A stretch of DNA of 64,000 bases. Source: Hymenobacter sp. 15J16-1T3B. Lineage in GTDB: Bacteria; Bacteroidota; Bacteroidia; Cytophagales; Hymenobacteraceae. A program made the translations under genes and the position numbers. Position 1 is the stretch's first letter, and every line of letters begins with the position of its first letter. The notes under the pieces are model-generated. The model worked only from the letters and a program-made list of their open reading frames with translations, ran no database searches and was not told where the DNA came from. Shown in pieces: positions 42,697-50,321 of the stretch. The DNA is taken from positions 59,314 through 123,313 of the forward strand of contig NZ_JAJFAV010000018.1 in the NCBI RefSeq assembly GCF_020711235.1, written 5' to 3'.

Positions 42697-43328
42697 TGAT
42701 GATGCCGCAGTCCGCCACGTCCGTGTTGCCCGCTCCCGCGGCCGGGGGCGTGCGCCTGTCCATCCGGAACATGGTGTGCCCCCGCTGCCTGCGCGTGGTG
42801 CAGCGCGAGCTGGAAAAGGCCGGGCTGCTGGTGGACGCCGTGGCCCTGGGCGCGGCCAACGTGCGCACCGCCGACGGTAGCCCCGTGGACGAGCAGCGGG
42901 TGCAGGAGGCGCTGCAGGCGTACGGCTTCGCCCTGGTCGAAGACCCGCGCGACCAGCTCATCGAGCAGGTAAAAGCCGTGGTGGTGGAGCTGGTGCACTA
43001 CACGCCGGCCGAGCAGCAGCCGTTTCACACCTACTCGCACTACATCAGCGAGCGGGTGGGCCGCTCGTACGCGTACCTGTCGCACCAGTTCTCCGTGCGC
43101 GAGGGGCTCACGCTGGAGAAATACATCATCCGCCAAAAAGTGGAGCGGGCCAAGGAGTTGCTCAGCTACCAGGACGAAAACGTGGCCAGCGTGGCCAAGC
43201 GGCTCGGCTACAGCAGCGCAGCCCACCTGACGAACCAGTTTCGGCAGGTCACGGGCATGTCGCCCTCGGATTACCAGCGGCTGGGGCCGGGCAGCGCCGG
43301 GCGCCTGAGCCTGGCCGAGCTCACGTAG
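42693..43328 (+). CDS. AraC-family regulator with N-terminal CxxC domain, in the copA operon
   Basis: A 211-residue protein with the same layout as the one at 28.8 kb. The N-terminal unit has RNMVCPRCLRVVQRELEKAG (CxxC), the C-terminal unit is an AraC double helix-turn-helix (LTLEKYIIRQKVERAKELLS, VASVAKRLGYSSAAHLTNQF, SPSDYQRL). Translationally coupled to the cupredoxin gene. Copper sensing through the cysteines and binding to the bipartite motif, whose halves are one helical turn apart, are inferred. Confidence 0.88.
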   Translation: MMMMPQSATSVLPAPAAGGVRLSIRNMVCPRCLRVVQRELEKAGLLVDAVALGAANVRTADGSPVDEQRVQEALQAYGFALVEDPRDQLIEQVKAVVVELVHYTPAEQQPFHTYSHYISERVGRSYAYLSHQFSVREGLTLEKYIIRQKVERAKELLSYQDENVASVAKRLGYSSAAHLTNQFRQVTGMSPSDYQRLGPGSAGRLSLAELT

Positions 43329-43339
43329 GGCTCTGGGCT

Positions 43340-43369
43340 GGAAACTTTGCAAGGGTTTCGGGCCAATCG
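43340..43369 (+). promoter_or_regulatory. Copper-regulon motif upstream of the second DUF305 gene
   Basis: GGAAACTTTGCAAG (43340-43353), 11 bases, then AATCG (43365-43369). The right half CAATCGTGC equals that of the Csp copy. It lies 91 bases before the start of the gene. Confidence 0.6.
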
Positions 43370-43444
43370 TGCGCAAACGGACACTGTACTCCGCCGTTTA
43401 GCCTGGTAACGTTTTTGTTGCCGACGCTTTAAACCCCAGTTGCT

Positions 43445-44074
43445 ATGCTTCGCTCCCTTCGCCTCCCCTTGCTTGCTTGCCTGCTTGCCTTCACTACCCT
43501 GACCGCGTGTAACAAGGACGATTCCGACGGCCTGAAAGTGCAGGCCCACGACGACAACGTCTTCATGCGCATGATGCACGACATGATGACGCAGATGATG
43601 GCCATGACCAAGACCCAGGACCCGGACAACGACTTCGCCATGATGATGAAGATGCACCATCAGGGCGCCATCACCATGAGCCAGGAGGAGCTGCGCAGCG
43701 GCAAGGACGCCGACATGAAGCAGATGGCCCAGACCATCATCACCAAGCAGCAGGCCGAGATTCAGCAGCTCGACGCGTTTCTGAGCAGCCACCCCGCCCA
43801 CGCCCCGGCCGTGCCCGCGTTCAACACGAAGCAGATGGAGAGCATGGAGCGCATGATGCAAGCCAACGACTTGCGGCCGCTCACCGGCGACATTGACTAT
43901 GACTTCGCCCAGCTCATGGTCGACCACCACCGCAGCGCCATCGAAAACTCCCAGGCGGAAATCGAGTACGGCCGCGAGAATGCCATGAAAACGCTGGCCC
44001 ACAACATCATCGACGACCAGGAAATGGAAATCAAGGACCTGCAGGCCTGGCTGCTGGCCCACAAGAAATTCTAA
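43445..44074 (+). CDS. DUF305 lipoprotein
   Basis: A 209-residue lipoprotein (lipobox LTAC near residue 21). Two DUF305 units: FAMMMKMHHQGAITMSQEEL and FAQLMVDHHRSAIENSQAEI, each with the HH pair. A Met-rich helix (RMMHDMMTQMMAMTKTQD) precedes the first unit. It is closely related to the protein encoded at 45.3 kb, pointing to a local duplication. A copper motif lies upstream and a terminator 23 bases downstream, so it is monocistronic. Confidence 0.92.
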   Translation: MLRSLRLPLLACLLAFTTLTACNKDDSDGLKVQAHDDNVFMRMMHDMMTQMMAMTKTQDPDNDFAMMMKMHHQGAITMSQEELRSGKDADMKQMAQTIITKQQAEIQQLDAFLSSHPAHAPAVPAFNTKQMESMERMMQANDLRPLTGDIDYDFAQLMVDHHRSAIENSQAEIEYGRENAMKTLAHNIIDDQEMEIKDLQAWLLAHKKF

Positions 44075-44097
44075 CCGGTTTTCCTTCCCCACTTGCT

Positions 44098-44128
44098 AAG
44101 AGCGGCTTTCCCCAAAGCCGCTCTTTTC
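44098..44128 (+). terminator. Terminator after the DUF305 gene
   Basis: AAGAGCGGCTTT (44098-44109) and AAAGCCGCTCTT (44114-44125) form a perfect 12-bp stem with a CCCC loop, followed by TTC. It closes the 43.4 kb transcription unit. Confidence 0.9.
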
Positions 44129-44172
44129 TGTTCCCGCCCCCTTTCTACCCTACTGCCCCGCTGCTACACGCC

Positions 44173-45171
44173 ATGAATACGCCCCTGTTTCCCGAGTACC
44201 TGCTGTGGGTGTGGTTTGCCCTGACGGCCCTGTCCGTGGCCTACGTGGCCTGGGACCTGTTTACCAGCACCCCGGAGATGAAGGTGATGAAGTACGGCTG
44301 GGTGCTGGTGACGCTCTATACCGGCCCCGTGGGGCTGCTGATTTACTGGTTTTCCTGCCGGGAGCCGGCGCCCGGTACGCACGAGCAGTTCGTGGCCCCC
44401 ATGTGGAAGCAGGCGGTGGGCTCCACCATTCACTGCGCGGCCGGCGACGCCACGGGCATCATCGTGGCCGCGGCCATCACCGGCTACTTCCGGCTGCGCA
44501 TGGGCGTGGACATCTGGGTGGAGTACCTGGCGGGCTTCGTCTTCGGCTTGTTCATCTTCCAGGCCCTGTTCATGAAGGACATGATGCGCATGAGCTACGG
44601 CCAGGCCTTGCGCGAATCCTTTCTGCCGGAGTGGATGTCGATGAACGCCATGATGGCCGGCATGCTGCCCACGATGGTCATCCTGATGAGCCGCGACATG
44701 CGGGCCATGGAAGCCACCTCGCCCTGGTTCTGGGCGGTGATGTCGGCCGCGACGCTGGTGGGCGTGGTCGTGTCGTACCCGGTGAACTACTGGCTGGTCA
44801 AAAACCAGCTCAAGCACGGCATGGGCACCGAGCGGGCCTTGGGCAAAGGCGGGGCCTCCCGGGAAGAGGTAAGTCCGGCTGCGCCTGCAGGGCGTCCAAT
44901 GGCCGGTATGCACCACGCGGCGCCCGCTGATCCAGCCGCTTCCCTTCACGCCGGGCACACGATGGCCGCGTCCGCCCACGATATGCCGGGTATGGCGATG
45001 GGCGGTGGGCAACAAGTGTCCAGCGGGCGCAAGGCCGTGGTCACGGTGCTTACCCTGCTGATGCTGGCGGTGGGCTACTGGCTGGCGGCGCGCTACGGCG
45101 ACTTGTCCATGCGCCCCGGCGAGCCCATGATGGACATGCCCGGCATGGCGATGCCCGGGCACCAGATGTGA
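44173..45171 (+). CDS. DUF4396 membrane protein with Met/His-rich insert
   Basis: A 332-residue protein with at least six membrane helices in residues 8-215 (LLWVWFALTALSVAYVAWDL, VLVTLYTGPVGLLIYWF and others). STIHCAAGDATGIIVAAAI and FQALFMKDMM fit the DUF4396 family. Residues about 235-275 are Met/His-rich (MAGMHHAAP, HAGHTMAA, MPGMAMGGG), a last helix follows, and the tail ends MPGMAMPGHQM. The Met/His units suggest copper handling at the membrane. No copper motif was found directly upstream; the preceding terminator is 45 bases away. Confidence 0.85.
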   Translation: MNTPLFPEYLLWVWFALTALSVAYVAWDLFTSTPEMKVMKYGWVLVTLYTGPVGLLIYWFSCREPAPGTHEQFVAPMWKQAVGSTIHCAAGDATGIIVAAAITGYFRLRMGVDIWVEYLAGFVFGLFIFQALFMKDMMRMSYGQALRESFLPEWMSMNAMMAGMLPTMVILMSRDMRAMEATSPWFWAVMSAATLVGVVVSYPVNYWLVKNQLKHGMGTERALGKGGASREEVSPAAPAGRPMAGMHHAAPADPAASLHAGHTMAASAHDMPGMAMGGGQQVSSGRKAVVTVLTLLMLAVGYWLAARYGDLSMRPGEPMMDMPGMAMPGHQM

Positions 45172-45215
45172 CGGTGCCGCGGTGGCTTGCCAGTTCCCCT
45201 GGCTAGCGTTACACT

Positions 45216-45244
45216 GGAAATTATGCAAGCCAATGGCGGTTTTG
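45216..45244 (+). promoter_or_regulatory. Copper-regulon motif upstream of the third DUF305 gene
   Basis: GGAAATTATGCAAG (45216-45229) is a perfect consensus left half. The right half at the expected place reads TTTTG, so it is weak or absent. The left half lies 79 bases before the start codon. Confidence 0.55.
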
Positions 45245-45308
45245 ATGTAGAACCAAGCAGACTAAGCTCGACGTTTCTGAGGAGTTGTTTCCACCTCGTA
45301 CCCTCCCC

Positions 45309-45923
45309 ATGACCCGTTACCTACGCCTGCCCCTGCTGTGCCTCCTCGCGCTGGGACTCTTCTTGACCGCCTGCAAGAAGGACCACGACATGGACGACAT
45401 GAACCACGAGAGTCCCTACATGAAAATCATGATGGACATGATGACGCAGATGGACGCGCAGGCCAAGACCCAGGACCCGGACCACGACTTTGCCGCGCAG
45501 ATGGTGCTGCACCACGAGGCCGCCATCCAGATGGCCCAGGAAGAGCTGCGCACCGGCTCGAACCAGGAAATGAAAACCCTTGCCCAGGACATCATCACCA
45601 AGCAGCAGGGAGAGATTGGGCAGTTCAACGCCTTTCTGAGCAGCCACCAGCCGCAAACCCCATTGGTGCCGCAGTTCAACCAGCTGCAGAAAACCAACAT
45701 GGACCGCATGATGGCCGCCAGTGACGCGCGCACGATGACGGGCCGGCCGGATTACGACTTCGCCCAGCTCATGGTCGACCACCACCAGGCGGCCATTGAC
45801 AACTCCGAGGCCTTGCTGCAGCACGGCCGCCAGAGCACGACCCGCGCCCTGGCCCAGGCCATCATTACCGACCAGCGCCAGGAAATTGCAACCCTGCAGA
45901 ACTGGCTGACCCGCAACCGGTAG
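45309..45923 (+). CDS. DUF305 lipoprotein, paralog of the 43.4 kb protein
   Basis: A 204-residue lipoprotein (lipobox LTAC) with two DUF305 units, FAAQMVLHHEAAIQMAQEEL and FAQLMVDHHQAAIDNSEALL. The stretches MMTQM, AKTQDPDHDF and LSSHQPQTP line up with the 43.4 kb protein, showing recent common descent. The start at 45309 gives MTRYLRLPLLCLLALGLFLTAC; an ATG 24 bases earlier is less likely. Copper motif upstream, terminator downstream. Confidence 0.92.
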   Translation: MTRYLRLPLLCLLALGLFLTACKKDHDMDDMNHESPYMKIMMDMMTQMDAQAKTQDPDHDFAAQMVLHHEAAIQMAQEELRTGSNQEMKTLAQDIITKQQGEIGQFNAFLSSHQPQTPLVPQFNQLQKTNMDRMMAASDARTMTGRPDYDFAQLMVDHHQAAIDNSEALLQHGRQSTTRALAQAIITDQRQEIATLQNWLTRNR

Positions 45924-45941
45924 GCGCCGGCCGGTTTGGGG

Positions 45942-45971
45942 AAAGGCAGCTCCGCCCGAGCTGCCTTTTTC
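45942..45971 (+). terminator. Terminator after the third DUF305 gene
   Basis: AAAGGCAGCTC (45942-45952) and GAGCTGCCTTT (45958-45968) make an 11-bp stem with a CGCCC loop, then TT C. It marks the end of the copper region. Confidence 0.88.
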
Positions 45972-45998
45972 GTTTTCGTCCTCTTGTACTGCACCCCC

Positions 45999-46778
45999 AT
46001 GCATCCTTTCCCCGTGCTTTGCCTGCTTCGGTGTATCGCCGCCGGCCTGGCCCTGCTACTCGGTGGGTGCCGTGCTGCCGCATTCGTGCCCCGGTTTGCC
46101 GGCGCGGCCGGAGCCGCCCCGCCGCGGTCGGCGCCGCGCCCGGAATCGGCACGGGTGGTCGGCCCTGCGTTGCCCGCCAGCGCACCACGCTCGGTAGCGG
46201 TGCCAGTGCGGCCCCAGCCCCGGGTTGCGGACACGGGGAACTCCCGTCCCTCTACCCGGGAGCAGCAGGCGAGCCGGGTAGCCGAAAGGCCGTCTGACAC
46301 CAGCACGGTGGCCGGCGATACCGCCACCCGGGCGGCGGCGTTGCGCGAGCCCCATCAGCTACCCGCCCGTCGGTTTTTCCGGGCGCAAACGCTGGTGCAC
46401 TACAGCTTGCACTTTCTGTTTCCGGCGGTGCTGGCGCTGGTGCTGTTCCCCGCGATGTGGCCCAGCGCCTACCTCATTCTGCTGGCCACCATGCTCATCG
46501 ACCTGGACCACCTGCTGGCCACCCCCGTCTTCGACCCCATGCGCTGCAGTGTGGGGTATCATCCGCTGCACTCGTTTTATGCCATCCCGGTGTATGCGCT
46601 GCTGCTGCTGCCCCCGCCGGTGAATATTATCGGCGTGGGCGTGCTCTTTCACCTGTTCACGGATACGGTGGACTGCTTGTGGACCTTTCGCTACTGCCGC
46701 GAGTGCTACCTCAACGCTCGCATTCGGCCAGTGGTCGACTGGGTGCGGAAGCTGCTGGGCCGTAAGGCAGACGGGTGA
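45999..46778 (+). CDS. DUF6122 membrane protein with lipoprotein-like, Pro/Arg-rich N-terminus
   Basis: A 259-residue protein. It begins with a signal-like segment and a possible lipobox (LALLLGGC), followed by a Pro/Ala/Arg-rich linker of about 90 residues. The C-terminal 130 residues match DUF6122: HYSLHFLFPAVLALVLFP, then MLIDLDHLLATPVFDPMRCS, HPLHSFYAIP and FHLFTDTVDC. His and Asp residues in these helices may bind metal. Bare DUF6122 proteins are about 110 residues, so the long N-terminal extension is unusual. Function unknown. Confidence 0.75.
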   Translation: MHPFPVLCLLRCIAAGLALLLGGCRAAAFVPRFAGAAGAAPPRSAPRPESARVVGPALPASAPRSVAVPVRPQPRVADTGNSRPSTREQQASRVAERPSDTSTVAGDTATRAAALREPHQLPARRFFRAQTLVHYSLHFLFPAVLALVLFPAMWPSAYLILLATMLIDLDHLLATPVFDPMRCSVGYHPLHSFYAIPVYALLLLPPPVNIIGVGVLFHLFTDTVDCLWTFRYCRECYLNARIRPVVDWVRKLLGRKADG

Positions 46779-46903
46779 CGCCGCTTGTGTTACGAGCAAC
46801 CATGCCGGCCGCTAAGGCGACGTACCAGCCCCCGTGCTTGGCCTCTGGTTGGGCGGTACGCAGGTTCTGTCCATCTTAGGGTTTTAATTCACCGTTCCGC
46901 GTT

Positions 46904-48154
46904 ATGTCCGCTGCGCTACCGTCCCTTATTCAGCAATACAAGGCCGATTCCGAGTCTGTTTACAACACCTGGTTCATCAACAACGAGGAGCGCCTGAAGG
47001 CTTTCCGCTCCATCCGGCGCGGGGTGCAGCAGGTGGTCAAGGACATCAAGGCGGGCAGCTTCGGCAACGACTTCAAGGGCACCTCGCTGGAGTTCGTGCT
47101 CAGCGTCATCAGCGAGCAGAAGCAGGTGTTTCAGGGCGCGGCCCACCCCTTCTACTGGAAGCCCAAGCTGCGCATTCCCGACATCTACGAGCACGAGGAG
47201 AACAAGCGTGCCTTCGGCCAGTTTCTGGAGAGCTGCCTGGCGGCCACCACCGAGCAGCAGCTGCTCAAGGAAATTGACCTGCTTGACCGCCGCAAGATCA
47301 AGGGGCTGGGGCCGGCCGTGGCCAGCATCCTGTATTTCCTGCACCCCACCTTGATGCCGCCCTTCAACACGGCCATCGTCAACGGCTTCAACGCGCTGTT
47401 CGGGGAGAAAATCAAGCTGGGCTCCTGGTCGGAGTACCTGCGCATGCGCGCGCGGCTGCGCGACCTGAACCAGGAGCACCGCCAGCACCTGAGCCTCGAT
47501 TACGGCGCCCTAAGCGGGCTGCTCTTCGACGTGGGCGTGAAGAAGATGATTGCCGGCGACCAGCAGTTTGCCAGCGACGAGGACCGCGACAAGTACCAGC
47601 AGCAGGCCCGCAAGCGCCACCAGGAGGTGCAGACCGAGGCCCAGGAGGAAAACCAGCACACCGAGATGCAGCACCACCTGCTGCGCGTGGGCAAGGCCCT
47701 GGGCTGCGACGTGACGACGGCCATCAACGACCGCAACCGGATATGCGCCGGCCAGAAGCTCTCGTTTTTGTGCCTCGACCAGCACCCCGAGCTGCCCGTA
47801 TCGGCCGAGGTGGCCACCACCATCCGCCTGATTGACGTGGTGTGGTTTGCGCCCGGCACCAATCGCGTGGTAGCCGCTTTCGAAGTGGAGAAAAGCACCA
47901 GCATCTACAGCGGTATTCTACGCCTGACGGATTTAGCCTTTTCCATGCCCGAGCACGAGACGGCCCTCTACCTGGTCGTGCCCGACGCCCGCGAAAAGGA
48001 AGTGCAGGCCCAACTCTCGCGCCCGGCCATCCGCGCGGCTGGGGCCACGATTCGCTACATCCTGTTTTCGGAGCTGCGCCAGCACTGCGAGGCGCTGTGC
48101 AAGTTCGGCCATTCGCCGGAGGCCATGCTCAAGATTGCGCGCGCAGTGGCGTAG
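46904..48154 (+). CDS. Predicted nuclease with helix-hairpin-helix-like N-terminus
   Basis: A 416-residue protein. Residues about 135-175 hold KIKGLGPAVASILYFLHPTL and PPFNTAIVNGFNALF, a helix-hairpin-helix-like DNA-binding unit as in DNA glycosylases. A coiled-coil linker follows (about 225-265). The C-terminal part has IRLIDVVWF (D) and VVAAFEVEKSTSIYSGILRL (ExEK), a PD-(D/E)XK-like active site, then LYLVVPDAREKEV. Domain order suggests a restriction-type endonuclease. No methyltransferase gene is adjacent, so it may be a stand-alone defence gene. Confidence 0.65.
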   Translation: MSAALPSLIQQYKADSESVYNTWFINNEERLKAFRSIRRGVQQVVKDIKAGSFGNDFKGTSLEFVLSVISEQKQVFQGAAHPFYWKPKLRIPDIYEHEENKRAFGQFLESCLAATTEQQLLKEIDLLDRRKIKGLGPAVASILYFLHPTLMPPFNTAIVNGFNALFGEKIKLGSWSEYLRMRARLRDLNQEHRQHLSLDYGALSGLLFDVGVKKMIAGDQQFASDEDRDKYQQQARKRHQEVQTEAQEENQHTEMQHHLLRVGKALGCDVTTAINDRNRICAGQKLSFLCLDQHPELPVSAEVATTIRLIDVVWFAPGTNRVVAAFEVEKSTSIYSGILRLTDLAFSMPEHETALYLVVPDAREKEVQAQLSRPAIRAAGATIRYILFSELRQHCEALCKFGHSPEAMLKIARAVA

Positions 48155-48271
48155 CGTAGTGAAACAGCTTCACCCATGAAGCCGAACGCTAACGGCGAAG
48201 GTCATTGTTTTGTTGAAGGGGGTAGAAGTTGTTGATACCAATAGACCCTTCGACACAATTTACTTTACGCA

Positions 48272-50044
48272 ATGACCAGACGACTGATTGTTGGATTTAA
48301 CGACCTTTTTGATAGCGCTACCCCTCCTACTTTAGCTGATTTGCTTCGCGGGGTCAGTCGTTTCTGGCTTTTACGATGCGTCACGCAACTGCTTGGCTAT
48401 CAGAACCGCGTGCCGGCTGCCGAGCGTACCCTAAAAATGGACTTTGAGCGCATTTTCGGAGAGCGTGGACTCGTCGAAAAGCCCTTTGCGCAGCGCGCCT
48501 ATGCCCACGTCTTAAGCTTTGGCCAGCAGTACGGAAAAGACGCCCTGAATGTGCTTCATCCCAAGCCCTTGCTGCAACTGTTTGAATATGCCTTCGAGCG
48601 ACCGGACGAGCCGCATACAGTAAGTGACGAGGAACTGGAAGCCAGTCTCTTTCTGGCCTGCATACTAGTTAACACGCCTTATATCGACCAACAGAGTGCC
48701 GCCAGCGCCGCCGCTAAACAGCTGCTGCCTACACCGACTGTACCGCGCTTCGCGCTCACGAGTATGTTCTCGGACTTTGAGCTGATAAATCAGCAACCGG
48801 TGCAGGTGTTGTGGGCGCAGCTCATCAAGTCGGCGCGTTTTTTTGAATTTTTGGAGTCAGATGAGAGATTCAGTCCTTTACTTCAGTCTTTCCTGACTTA
48901 TTACGGGTGTACCACTTGGCAGGAGTACACCCGTCAAATTGCTGGGCTGGTCAAGCCGGTAATCTATGCAGACAAGCCGGGCCGTATCAGCGTTGCGGTT
49001 GCACCCGGGCCAGAATTTGAAGCCAGTCGAGCGTTTCTTAACCATTTTGCGCTGCAGCCCGGCCAGGAGCTGGACAAGGAGGATTTCACGAGTTTGCGGG
49101 AAACGCCCTTGTATGAGGAAGAGCCGGGAGTTTTCGTGCTCATCTACCCCGTGTTGGTGGTGGAAATGCTGCACAAGGGACTGTACTTTCAATTCAATAG
49201 GCTCAATAAGTTGCTCCCGGAGGCGGAGCAGGTAAGCGATTGGCGTTCGGTTTACTGCGACTTCTTCTCGGAGCAGCACCTGCTCTACGGTTTGCTTGAT
49301 GCCGCTTTTCAAGGCCGTGGCTTAGCCCTTACTGGCACCGTCATCAAGGAAAGCAAGACATTAAAAGGTCAGGGTGAACCGGACTACTATTTCCGCAACG
49401 GACAGCGTGCTATTCTATTCGAATCAAAAGATGTCTTGGTGCCGAAGAACGCAAAGGCCGGAACTGATTTTACGGCCTACTTTGAAGAGGTGCGCAAGCG
49501 GTTTGATTACGAAACCAACAAAAAAGGCAGACTCGTAGACAAGGCCGCTCGGCAGCTGCTGCGCAACGTAGCCCGGCTGTTGGAAAAAGAGTTTCCACTG
49601 GATACCGACTACGACCCGGCAGAGCTGGTCATCTACCCGGTGTTGGTACTTCATGACCGCCTCTACAACGTGCCCGGCCTGAACGTGTTGGTTAACGATT
49701 GGTTCCAAGAGCAGTTGGCGTTGCGCGCCGAAAAAGGCTTGCCTGTGCACAACGTGCGTCCGCTGGTGATGGTGGACGTTGACACGGTTTTGGCCTTTCA
49801 TGAGCATTTCCGGGACCAGCAACTTGCATTTGAAGACGTTCTGGAGGAGTACTATAGCTACATACATCCCGACCTCAGCGTGGTGAAAAACGATGCGGAA
49901 GCCGAGAAGCTGATGATGCAGCAGGCTCATCCTTTTGCTTTGTTCTTGGAAAATTACGCGAGCGAAAGAGGGATGGCGCCGCTCCCAATGCAAAGTCTTT
50001 ATGGATTGTTGCCCATTATCAACAAAGGGGCAACGGATGAATAA
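48272..50044 (+). CDS. Large protein with C-terminal PD-(D/E)XK-type nuclease motif
   Basis: A 590-residue soluble protein, no signal. The first 330 residues are helical and unrecognised. Residues about 368-390 read GQGEPDYYFRNGQRAILFESKD, matching the D-(x)n-ExK nuclease core. Further helices follow, with FDYETNKKGRLVDKAARQLL and LVIYPVLVLHDRLYNVPG. It is less GC-rich than the gene before it. A separate promoter is likely in the 117-base gap. Single-gene nucleases of this size are common in defence islands, but I cannot name the family. Confidence 0.6.
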   Translation: MTRRLIVGFNDLFDSATPPTLADLLRGVSRFWLLRCVTQLLGYQNRVPAAERTLKMDFERIFGERGLVEKPFAQRAYAHVLSFGQQYGKDALNVLHPKPLLQLFEYAFERPDEPHTVSDEELEASLFLACILVNTPYIDQQSAASAAAKQLLPTPTVPRFALTSMFSDFELINQQPVQVLWAQLIKSARFFEFLESDERFSPLLQSFLTYYGCTTWQEYTRQIAGLVKPVIYADKPGRISVAVAPGPEFEASRAFLNHFALQPGQELDKEDFTSLRETPLYEEEPGVFVLIYPVLVVEMLHKGLYFQFNRLNKLLPEAEQVSDWRSVYCDFFSEQHLLYGLLDAAFQGRGLALTGTVIKESKTLKGQGEPDYYFRNGQRAILFESKDVLVPKNAKAGTDFTAYFEEVRKRFDYETNKKGRLVDKAARQLLRNVARLLEKEFPLDTDYDPAELVIYPVLVLHDRLYNVPGLNVLVNDWFQEQLALRAEKGLPVHNVRPLVMVDVDTVLAFHEHFRDQQLAFEDVLEEYYSYIHPDLSVVKNDAEAEKLMMQQAHPFALFLENYASERGMAPLPMQSLYGLLPIINKGATDE

Positions 50045-50321
50045 CAAGGGTACGCGCCTGTTTAGCGTTTTCTCCAAAACCTTTCCGAACGGCTAAAGCT
50101 CCTTAGCACTTGGTCCTGTTGAAGTTATTCTCTGCAAGCTTCTGCCACCGCCTGCTGAGCCGGTCCAAGCCAACTAGCCCCTGGTTAAGATAGTGGGCTT
50201 CCTGCGGCAGCTGCAGGGCCACTAACGCCGGGCTGTTTCGTGCTTTTTGCCGCCTTGGAATTGGGTAACTTGCCCACCTATTAGCCAGCCTGTTCCTGTA
50301 CCCGTCGCCTCTCCTTTATCC

